Below, in pieces: positions 44,493 to 52,839 of a stretch of 64,000 nt of DNA (position 1 is its first letter; each line of letters begins with the position of its first letter). The stretch is from Cladophialophora immunda (taxonomy: Eukaryota > Ascomycota > Eurotiomycetes > Chaetothyriales > Herpotrichiellaceae), in assembly GCF_000835495.1 (NCBI RefSeq), contig NW_015622543.1, forward strand, positions 1,286,239 through 1,350,238, read 5' to 3'. Position numbers and translations under genes: made by a program. A model generated the notes under the pieces. It saw only the letters and a list, made by a program, of their open reading frames with translations, was not told where the DNA came from and ran no database searches.

Positions 44493-44702
44493 GTCTGTGT
44501 GTCTGTCACTTACTCACTTTTCTCCTTCATTTTCTCCCCCAACAAAAGCCCGGGAAATCAAAGGTTGTGCGGTGCGCGATAAGCAGCAGCTGGACAAAGG
44601 ACCAGAGGATAAGGATAAGGCGAGGGGTAACTGCGCCTCGGAAGACGGAACATCTTTTCTCCTTTATTTTTCCGGCACCCAACGAACCAAGCACCAAGAA
44701 CG
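43625..44702. promoter_or_regulatory. Divergent upstream region between UGDH and GT4 genes
   Basis: 1,078 bp shared by two head-to-head genes whose products could act in series. It contains the (CTGT)12 microsatellite, in what is likely the GT4 leader. No coding signal was supported. Confidence 0.5.
44445..44507. repeat. (CTGT)n microsatellite
   Basis: Twelve perfect CTGT units (44445-44492) followed by degenerate GTCTGTGTGTCTGTC. It lies about 200 bp before the GT4 start codon. Confidence 0.97.
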
Positions 44703-46379
44703 ATGCGGGTCGACGAGGCCAGCGGTCGAGAGAAGGACACGCTGCCTGCTCCCATCACGGCCAGCAGCAATGACAGGACGAAGACAACGACACCAGCTGC
44801 ACCAGAAGCACTATCTCCTCCTTCGTCCAAGTCGCCGCAGCCACAAGCAGCTGCAGGCACTGACACTGCTGCGCCCGACAAGCGAGATGCCTTCCCCTCC
44901 TACCTCCAGGGCAAGCGAGTCCTCCTCGCCACCGAATCCCTGGGCCCCGTCAATGGCGTGAGTCGAACCACCCTCATGTTGATTGAGTACCTACGCCGGA
45001 ACGGTGTGCAACTGGCCATCGTCGCTCCTCACTCCAGACAGTCGCGGCTCAAGCCAACCACCGGCGCAAACCTCACGGAATTCCGACTGCCGGGCTATGA
45101 GTTGCCCTACAATCCTGACCTGACCGTCGTATACCCCTTCCAGCTCGACGATGTCTACAAACACACCTTCAAGCCCGACATAGTATATCTGGCCAGTCCT
45201 GCCTCTACTGGCTTTCAAATGCTGTTCCAGATCCGCCAGCTACACGATCCACCGGTCGTCCTCCTCAATTTCCAAACCGATCTGTCGGCGTACAGCGAAA
45301 TCCTTTTCCCCGGCCCCGTTGCCCGATTTTCCGTGTGGCTGCTGGGCGTCGTCCAAGGGTTTCTGTTCAACCATCGAACCGTCCATACCATCTTCTACCC
45401 TTCCTCTGGCGTCCGCCGTTACCTCGAGAAAGCGGGCGCTCCGAGCAACAAGATGGTCCGACTGGGCCGAGGCGTTGACACGACATTGTTCAATCCTTCT
45501 CAGCGAGACGAGGCGTACCACAAGGAGCTGGCACCCAATGGAGAAATCATCTTAGTCTGCGTCTGTCGCTTGGCTCCCGAGAAGGGCTTCGAATTCCTGG
45601 CCCAGGTTGCCATGCGGCTCGCCCAAGAAGGGTTTCCATTCAAATTGCTCATAGTGGGTGGCAACATGAGCGCGGAAGTTGAGGACCAGGTCCATCATCT
45701 CTTCGATAACGTGGCAGAGCACGTCATCTTCACCGGCTTTCGCACCGGTGTCGACCTCGCTCGTGCATATGCCACCGGCGATATTTTCCTACACTGCTCC
45801 ATCACCGAGACATTCGGACTGGTCGTTTTGGAAGCAATGGCGAGCGGTCTCCCAGTGATCGCTCGTGACGAAGGAGGACCTTCGGATATCGTCCAAGACC
45901 GAGAGACTGGATATTTGGTCCCTCCCCACAACCTAGCGCAGTACATTGCCCTCATCAAGAGTCTCTCAACTGACAAGACTTTTCGTGCGAAAATGGCAAT
46001 CGCAGCCCGAAGATACACCTGCGACGTAACCTGGGAGAAGATCAATAGGCGGGTTGCCTGGCACATGGCCGATGGTCTGCAACAGCACCTCCAGCGAAAG
46101 CGCAGAAGACCGATCAGAAACTTCATTGTCGCCAGGTACCATGAATTACGAGACGGTGTGGTCATCCCCGTCGTGGTACGACTACGACTGTACATGGCGG
46201 CAATGATCGTCTACCTTATTTGGCTGATGACAGCCGTCGTGCTTCTGCTTTACGGCCACCGAGTGTTTTCACGAGCGGCGCAACTCTTGCGCAACCCACC
46301 CCTCGTTTTGCAACGCATTCAGTATCGCGCCTTGAAGCAAGGCATTCAGGAGACGCTAAAGAGCTTGAGCACAGAATGA
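44703..46379 (+). CDS. GT4-family glycosyltransferase with C-terminal membrane anchor
   Basis: Intronless, 558 residues. A Thr/Pro/Ala-rich N-terminus of about 65 residues precedes a GT-B fold. The N-domain begins RVLLATESLGPVNGVSRTTL. The C-domain carries LAPEKGFEFLAQ and the EX7E signature within ETFGLVVLEAMASGLPVIA, followed by GGPSDIV. A hydrophobic stretch (about 490-520, AAMIVYLIWLMTAVVLLLYG) probably anchors it to a membrane. GT4 relatives include plant SQD2 and bacterial enzymes that put a hexose or uronic acid on diacylglycerol. The divergent UDP-glucose dehydrogenase makes a UDP-glucuronate donor plausible. Acceptor and donor are unproven. Confidence 0.88.
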   Translation: MRVDEASGREKDTLPAPITASSNDRTKTTTPAAPEALSPPSSKSPQPQAAAGTDTAAPDKRDAFPSYLQGKRVLLATESLGPVNGVSRTTLMLIEYLRRNGVQLAIVAPHSRQSRLKPTTGANLTEFRLPGYELPYNPDLTVVYPFQLDDVYKHTFKPDIVYLASPASTGFQMLFQIRQLHDPPVVLLNFQTDLSAYSEILFPGPVARFSVWLLGVVQGFLFNHRTVHTIFYPSSGVRRYLEKAGAPSNKMVRLGRGVDTTLFNPSQRDEAYHKELAPNGEIILVCVCRLAPEKGFEFLAQVAMRLAQEGFPFKLLIVGGNMSAEVEDQVHHLFDNVAEHVIFTGFRTGVDLARAYATGDIFLHCSITETFGLVVLEAMASGLPVIARDEGGPSDIVQDRETGYLVPPHNLAQYIALIKSLSTDKTFRAKMAIAARRYTCDVTWEKINRRVAWHMADGLQQHLQRKRRRPIRNFIVARYHELRDGVVIPVVVRLRLYMAAMIVYLIWLMTAVVLLLYGHRVFSRAAQLLRNPPLVLQRIQYRALKQGIQETLKSLSTE

Positions 46380-48152
46380 AATGCTTGTCGCGGTGGAAGT
46401 TAGAGAGAATGTCAAGACATGATCAATCAGCCATTTTTCATTGCCTATTACGACGGAATGACCATTCTACCCTGGCGACGCCGGCGCGGAAGACTCACTT
46501 TATCTCGGACCATGCCGCTTCAGTTGGTCGATTCCAATCCAACGGCATAGGCGCCGGGCACCGCATCCGCACGCCACGGACCTCTGACCTTTTTTTCGTG
46601 GGGATGATATTGCAGCTCGGACATGCCCTGCAACTGAGCGGCCACTCGACGTTGAGCAGATGACGGTAAGACGCTTGAGCACATGTTAGATAGTCGGCTG
46701 GCACTTAGCACATACATGCGCCGAAGTATCCCTTTCGCCAACCCCTTTTGGCGAAGTCTCGACAGAAGCAAGCTGGCAAGCGGAGTTTAGGGGTGGGGGG
46801 GGGGGGGGGGGGGAAGTCAAGACGGCAGTTCTGCGAACAGATGAGTATTGCTTAGAATGATATCCAATCAACTTGTAACTTGTCACCCATGAGCCTCTGA
46901 TGTACACGCACAATCTTCATCTCCTGTAATGTCACAGAGCGTGACGCGTCGGGACACGAGCTATGTTGATGGGCCCTCCGAGGGGCGTAAGCAGAGGGAA
47001 CATGTGCAAGGATTGATCGGCAAGCAGGAAGATAGAGTTGAAAGACATCTACATTGCATAGAGGAGGGTAGTTCTTGAAGCAGTATCAACCCCCGGATGA
47101 CTCAAAAATAGACTCCATGATTTCGCCTTCGTGGTGCCCGAGATACATAGGTGCCTACCTAATACCTAGATAGCTGGGGCGATATAGCACGGACAAGTCA
47201 CAAACTCGTCGACATCTCCATAGTCGAGCAACGGAGAGCAATCGCCAACTCCAACCCAACCCAAACCACGGCCCCTTTGACCATGGCGGGTTGCACGACA
47301 CCTTTCACCGTGGTTTGCGGAGAACAGGAAAGACCACATAGAACCTCCTCGATGTCGGGTTGTCCCTCACCCCCTACGCCCAGCCTGCGGTTCAAATCGT
47401 GCCTTGCGTATCGCAAATAACAGACTCCACTACCATCATTGGCACTATATACGTGTTGCGGCTTCTTTTTCGACTGTCTGGCGTGAATTGTCCCGAGTAA
47501 GTGATATGTAGATATCAAAGACAGGTAGACCTGATACAAACATCTCCACCTTGTTTGAGAGGTGTGTGCGTGCGTGGGAGAGTGACTGGTTTCTTCCCCC
47601 TTCCTTGGCGCAGGGGGTGGAAATGCGACTCTGCGGTCGCGGCCGGTCGGATTGTCAATGTATGACGAGACACCACACCGCGCCATGCTGTACGAACCCA
47701 TGCTGTACGAACTGTCCAGGCGCTGAGAATGGTCTAGAGAGCAAGTACGTTGCAAGTTCAGTGGGGGTCGCGAAGCGCAGGAGGGATGAACTCCTGGCGA
47801 TGTGGAATTCAAGAAGTGAGTGGGGATATTGTCAGCATCGACAGATGATTGGTTTGCTTGCTGCTCCGAGAGACTGCGATTTCTCAGCGTGCCGAAAGCG
47901 ATGGTTGCAGAAGCACAGAAAAATCCATTCAATGGAAAGGAGCAGCTGAGACTTGATGACAGAAGTGCCCTTCAGCCGCTGCGTTGACCGGGACAGTTGG
48001 GGCTGTGGAGGGAGAGTGACGCAGGTTTCGTGGTTAGGGGATGATATAAGGACTGACTCCCACGACTCCATCAAGCAGGCTGTGTACGGCTCAGAGAGCA
48101 AGGAGAGAGACTGGTGCATTCGTCGCCTCAATACATACTGCAAAGTGTATAC
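46380..48152. other. Intergenic region between convergent genes, with a 19-G run
   Basis: About 1.8 kb between the GT4 gene and the transcription factor gene. A 245-codon minus-strand frame (47198-47932) is open but shows low-complexity, non-conserved sequence and I do not accept it. A tandem CCATGCTGTACGAA pair occurs at about 47681-47708. Confidence 0.5.
46795..46813. repeat. Poly-G tract (19 G)
   Basis: An uninterrupted run of 19 G, preceded by GGGGT. Length may be unreliable because homopolymers are error-prone. Confidence 0.9.
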
Positions 48153-50087
48153 TCACGTGGGTTTTGGTGAGAGAGTCGATACGGTGCTCGGACTGGAAGT
48201 CGCCGTCGCGGTTGATGCAGAGCTGGTTGTGGAGGGTGATGATACCTGGGGTCGGAACGGACAGAGACCCATCGCTTGGGACATTTCCAGCACAGTCTTT
48301 GGCGCACCAGCAATGTGCTGGCGGATATGTGCCCTTATCGCCTCGGAATTCATGTCAAATTCCGGAAAGTCCAGCGGATGCTGCAGGGACTGAAGGATTT
48401 GCTCTTTTGGCTGATTGTCAGTGTTCCCACGACTGTTAGTCTCGGCATGGATGTAGCGCGTCTTGTGTTGCTGTTGCCCGAGAACGAACTCCCGTCGTTT
48501 CATAGCGGATTGCCAAACACGTTTCCAATGGGCACCGATTTCTTTGGTATAGAAGAATGTGCGCAGAAGCTTTTCCAAACGAGCCCATTGACGCGCTTGT
48601 GGGTAAAGATCTAACATGTGTTCCATAACCAAGTGGGACTTGGGCATGGGAACTACACGAAGACCAAGGGCTCCAGCAACAGCCATACTGCACCAAACCA
48701 GGGCGTTTTGTTCTTGGAGCGAGCTTGGCTTGGTGTGGGTGGGTAGCGTGGTAATGAATTTATGGAGGATGGGGTCGTAGAAGAGGTTTACGGGCGCCAG
48801 ACCTCGGAGCTGGAAGATATAGGCTAGCAGGCCCATGGTGAGATTGTACTCGATTGGGCAGGTGGATGTCAAGGACATTCGCTGCAGGGAGGACAGGATG
48901 GTTTGTATCATGGTTTGCTTCCATTCTTCGTCGTACTGGGACGAATCGGGGAGGGGTAGTTCTGAAGGTGGGGTCCAGGTGCGGTCAAGGAGGTTTTCGT
49001 AGCTGACAGTTTCAGTCGCGAGGAGGGTGGTCGCCGCTGAAATGGAGGCGAGGAGCTTGATCATCTGAACCGATATTCTAGATGCAACACAGAGCTCCGA
49101 GACCCCCGAAGGCAGGCGAGAGAGGATGATGCACAGGTCCGGTGGGAACGGAGTTTCGGGATAGGCGAGTGGCTGATCGAGGTGGAGTTCTTGGAACGTC
49201 TCCCTGAGGTAACCGACCGAGTCGCGAGGCAGTTCTGGTGGCTGGCCTGTCACGAAGGAGCCTAAAGCCTTGTACGCTATGAGACCATGTTTGACGAATT
49301 TCAGCCAGCCTGATTCCGAGTCCGGATCGTCTTTGTCATCAGAGAGCGGCCCGCGGAGTTCAAGCATTTTCTCCAGACCTTTGCAATGCATTATCACGCC
49401 TCGCTGGTTGCCTGAAAGGTACTCGAGTGTCATGAGCATCGTAACAGTCAGCAAGGCTGCATCGTCTGTAGCATCGTGGGATTGGAGCCTTTCGTTAAGA
49501 CCCGCGATGGCGCTGCCACGGTGATGAACGAAGGCGTAGTCATCCCATATGGGTCTTCCAAGGGAAATGAGAATAGATGCTCGACAGACTGATATGATAG
49601 ACTCGAAGAGAATAGTATGCTTAAGTGCGTAGGGTAGCAAGAGCGAGAGATGAGGATTGACTGGGCCGGGGACGACGGATTTCGTATTGTTGAAGCCTTT
49701 GCAGATGGTGATGTAGTAGTCCAAGCTGTCTTGAACGGTCTCAGTTGACTTGATGGGCAGTGCTAGGAACGGATCCTCGCGTGTTCCATTCAGCGGAAGA
49801 GGCTCAACCGGAGAGACAAAGACTAACGACTTCGACTGCGGATTTTGTCTGGGGTCGCTCGACTTTGTTTTCCGTTGGATAGTGTCCTCCTGCTCCTCAT
49901 CTCGCGCTGCGTCCGGCGGTTGCCACTGAACAAACTGGTCCGGGGCTGAGTTTGGAGACTTCTTGCTGGGATCGTACTTTTTCCATCGGATCTTTTTGTA
50001 GGCGTGATTTCGGCCACTTGGGATCCGAGGTTTGTTCGTCACGGAAGGGAAGATGGTTTGGACCGGTTGTCGACTATTTGTGGCCAT
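48153..50087 (-). CDS. Fungal-specific transcription factor domain protein
   Basis: Single exon, 644 residues from ATG 50087 (MATNSRQPVQTIFPSV); the frame is open further upstream but that part looks like leader sequence. The N-terminus is basic (HAYKKIRWKKYDPSKKS) and then the Fungal_trans_2-like helical domain begins (DSLDYYITICKGFNNTKSV, SVCRASILISLGRP, TVTMLMTLEYLSGNQRG). It ends in a Ser/Thr-rich tail. As in the regulator near 23 kb, no Zn2Cys6 or other DNA-binding motif is visible. Targets unknown. Confidence 0.82.
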   Translation of the reverse strand: MATNSRQPVQTIFPSVTNKPRIPSGRNHAYKKIRWKKYDPSKKSPNSAPDQFVQWQPPDAARDEEQEDTIQRKTKSSDPRQNPQSKSLVFVSPVEPLPLNGTREDPFLALPIKSTETVQDSLDYYITICKGFNNTKSVVPGPVNPHLSLLLPYALKHTILFESIISVCRASILISLGRPIWDDYAFVHHRGSAIAGLNERLQSHDATDDAALLTVTMLMTLEYLSGNQRGVIMHCKGLEKMLELRGPLSDDKDDPDSESGWLKFVKHGLIAYKALGSFVTGQPPELPRDSVGYLRETFQELHLDQPLAYPETPFPPDLCIILSRLPSGVSELCVASRISVQMIKLLASISAATTLLATETVSYENLLDRTWTPPSELPLPDSSQYDEEWKQTMIQTILSSLQRMSLTSTCPIEYNLTMGLLAYIFQLRGLAPVNLFYDPILHKFITTLPTHTKPSSLQEQNALVWCSMAVAGALGLRVVPMPKSHLVMEHMLDLYPQARQWARLEKLLRTFFYTKEIGAHWKRVWQSAMKRREFVLGQQQHKTRYIHAETNSRGNTDNQPKEQILQSLQHPLDFPEFDMNSEAIRAHIRQHIAGAPKTVLEMSQAMGLCPFRPQVSSPSTTSSASTATATSSPSTVSTLSPKPT

Positions 50088-50956
50088 CGCTTTCAAACAT
50101 GGAGACAGTGGCAATGATAGACTCGTGATGCATTGGCAGCACTGGTGAAGGATCGAGCGATAAGGAGGGAGGAAAAGATCGCGTAAGCGGGGCTTCTTGA
50201 GAGAGTCATCGGCGCAATGAACTGGCACGGCTCGGCAAGCACCAGGGGCCTTTTGTTATTGGTCGGCGGCTCGCCAAGATCGCCAAGACATATCGGAGCC
50301 GGCGGACGGTCGGCTGGCTGCTGACTAACATTCTACGGTGCATCACGTGGCAGGCGCAAAGGACAGGTATGCAAGGGGCAGCGGCGATACATCCCAAGAA
50401 GATGCGGAAGCAAACTGTTATAACACTCGAGGTCAAGGCTGGGCATTTTCCAAGTGTATACAACTAACAGCCGCCTAGTAAGAGCATGGCTTCATCCCAT
50501 TTTCATGTTCTCTATCTGCAGATCCCCATACATATAGACATTCCGTTGGACGACATTATTCCTTTCAACATGTATCGACCAACAACTTTCACCCAACAGA
50601 AATCGTTGACTATATTGTTGTCTTTGTGGTATTCCTTCATCTGGATCCGCTGGCGATAGCCGCGGAGTCTCCTCATTCAGATACGTGACCCTAATTTCTC
50701 ATCGGAACGCGCACTGTTAACGTCAGACGCTGGCTCGCCAAGAGCGGTTCCACGAGCAGAGCGGACAGAAGGAAAGAGCTTTCAATGGGACTTACTTCAG
50801 GGCATCACCCTTTAAGCTCCAGAGTTAGGAAAAGGTGTAAATGCCGAAGGTATTGACTCAGGCCACCAAGCAAGAGAATTGTTTTCCCTATAGCCTAGTG
50901 TGCGAAATCTGAGGCTGTTTTATGACATTCACCGGAGTAGTTGGGAGTCAAAACGC
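50088..50956. other. Intergenic region, no supported gene
   Basis: Upstream of the transcription factor and downstream of the TFIIIC-like frame. I searched the minus strand here for a continuation of TFIIIC subunit 5 and found none. Confidence 0.5.
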
Positions 50957-51739
50957 TCAGGTGGCTTCATTATGCAACGTCTGTTGATCCTGCGGTTGGC
51001 TTTGACTTGTGGGTGGTTGCGCAGACGCATCTGTATCATCTAGGGTCTGGCTTGCGGAGGTAGGTTCGACGATGGCCTTTGCGGCAGAGCCCTGACGATA
51101 TGTGAAGTTGACCGGGAGATTCTGCGCGGAGAGAACCGGAGGAGGAACAGCCTCGGCTTCTGCCTCAACGGAGGATCGAGGGAAAGACCACTGCTTGAGC
51201 AATGGATACCGCTGAGGAAGAATTTTGGATTGTATCTCGCTCAAAAATGAAGATCCTTTAGACGAGTAGGTGAAATCTGGCATGGTACGCCAAATGTGCG
51301 TAGAGCCAGTCGGTCCCACGACCTCGGCCTGGTAGCGTTCGCGATTGTCTGCCAGTGACTGCAGGAGGTATTTGACGTCTCTTCGAGGTTGGGAATCTGT
51401 GGGTTGCTCGAGATACTGCCCATCAGACCCCCGCTTCCTTTTCCTGCCTGTTCGTTTGGGAACTGTCACTTTTAGCAGCAGATTGTTGGTTGGTTTGTTG
51501 TAAGACAGCACCGTACGGCTGCTTGGATCATTGGGCTGAAATTTGAGTCCCAGCGGCTTATCCCATCCAGGCTCAAGACTCTGCGCGATCTCTGTAGGTC
51601 TTCCGAGCATAGCAACAGCCTTCTCCACATTTTGAACGATGCATGGATGCTCGATAGATACGACAGGGATATCTGGGACTTGGAACGACGGCGCAACCTG
51701 GCCGTCTCTTGCAGGGTCTGGCATTTCGGGTACTGGCAT
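50957..51739 (-). CDS. TFIIIC subunit Sfc1/Tfc1-like protein, N-terminal half only
   Basis: Single exon, 260 residues. Residues about 20-215 match the triple-barrel (Tau95/TFIIIC5 N-terminal) domain: VSIEHPCIVQNVEKAVAMLG, then GLKFQPNDPSS, a basic RTGRKRKRG loop, TMPDFTY and LPVNFTYRQ. In RNA polymerase III initiation this subunit binds the A block of tRNA promoters with its tau-138/131 partners. Full-length fungal orthologues are roughly 550-600 residues, with a C-terminal DNA-binding half that is absent here. The frame ends in a Gln/Ser-rich tail and TGA, with no obvious continuation downstream. It could be a truncated paralogue or a gene split by a missed intron or assembly fault. Confidence 0.75.
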   Translation of the reverse strand: MPVPEMPDPARDGQVAPSFQVPDIPVVSIEHPCIVQNVEKAVAMLGRPTEIAQSLEPGWDKPLGLKFQPNDPSSRTVLSYNKPTNNLLLKVTVPKRTGRKRKRGSDGQYLEQPTDSQPRRDVKYLLQSLADNRERYQAEVVGPTGSTHIWRTMPDFTYSSKGSSFLSEIQSKILPQRYPLLKQWSFPRSSVEAEAEAVPPPVLSAQNLPVNFTYRQGSAAKAIVEPTSASQTLDDTDASAQPPTSQSQPQDQQTLHNEAT

Positions 51740-52839
51740 GAGTAGCTAGATAGGTGAGGTGACGAATGGGCGATATATGGCGTGTACTTAGTCACGCCCG
51801 CCTCCGACTCTCATAATGGCACCTCACCCTACTCGTCCAATAGCAGCCGGATACAGGCGGACAAGCGTCTCACCTTGGTTGACGCGGGGAAGGACAAGGC
51901 CAAGGCCGGTAGTTGCAAGGAAGTACCGTTCGTGCTGAAGCTTGGTTTCTTTCCAAGTTTCGGGTGATATATCCCTGTGACTTGGAGCGTGGTTATCTTT
52001 GGACCCCATGACTGAGGTGATGAAACAGAATCTTGATTCCACAGCCAAGGGATTAAACTATGTGACTAGTGCTCCACCACGAAGCTAGCAACCCATCCCA
52101 GGCAACTATTCCGAGCACCCAAACAAAGTGACCCCTACTTGTAGGTGCCCGCTAAGCCTAGCCCCTAAGCCAATAGGCACCTTTGACGCCCACTGGCATC
52201 ACTGGGTCAATGTTGGCCTTGCCTAACTTGCTAAATTGCACCTCAACCCGGCCGCGTACTGACACCGAAACACTGAACCCGTCCCCGCCAACCTGCGACT
52301 GCGACTACACTTTGACTTGCATCTGGCCTTGGAGCTGCGCACAACTACTCGACTATTCGTCACCTTGACTGCTCTTCAATGGATGCCCTTCCCAATGCAC
52401 ATAAATCATTAAACCACCCTCAAACTCGACGCCTTTGATCATAGATCGATTCTTTCTGCCCTTCTCCGCCGCGCTCTTCTTGGGGGCTCTGCATCCTTCT
52501 ACCGAACCCTCCCCCAGCTCCTCTCAATCACGCCCTCCACCAGCCGACCGTGCTGCCGTTCTTCCTCTGTGCCAGGGCTGTGCTCCCAAGAATGAGCAAT
52601 TGATAGAAGAGAAGGACGTTGCCGGCATCACTGCATCGTGTTGAATTGATCTGGTCTTCCCCGACACCCCTACCCGTCGCCTCCTACTGAGCAGCCGATC
52701 CGGTGGTTCTGACTCGGATGAAACGCACATAACAGCCTCGTGGCTTCCTGGAATCGACAAGGCGTCGCATCAACTACGACAAACGTCTTCACTGTTACTG
52801 GTGCGTGAAAGCATCCGATATTGAAGAGAGTCTGGCAAG
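51740..52839. promoter_or_regulatory. Divergent upstream region of TFIIIC-like and PP2A B56 genes
   Basis: 1.1 kb between two head-to-head genes. Several CCTACTTGTAGG/GCACCT-type near-palindromes lie at about 52133-52185. No supported frame. Confidence 0.5.

Noticed and set aside
47198..47932. 245-codon minus-strand frame
   Set aside because: Low-complexity, no recognisable domain, no promoter or splice support; kept only as a note in the intergenic entry.
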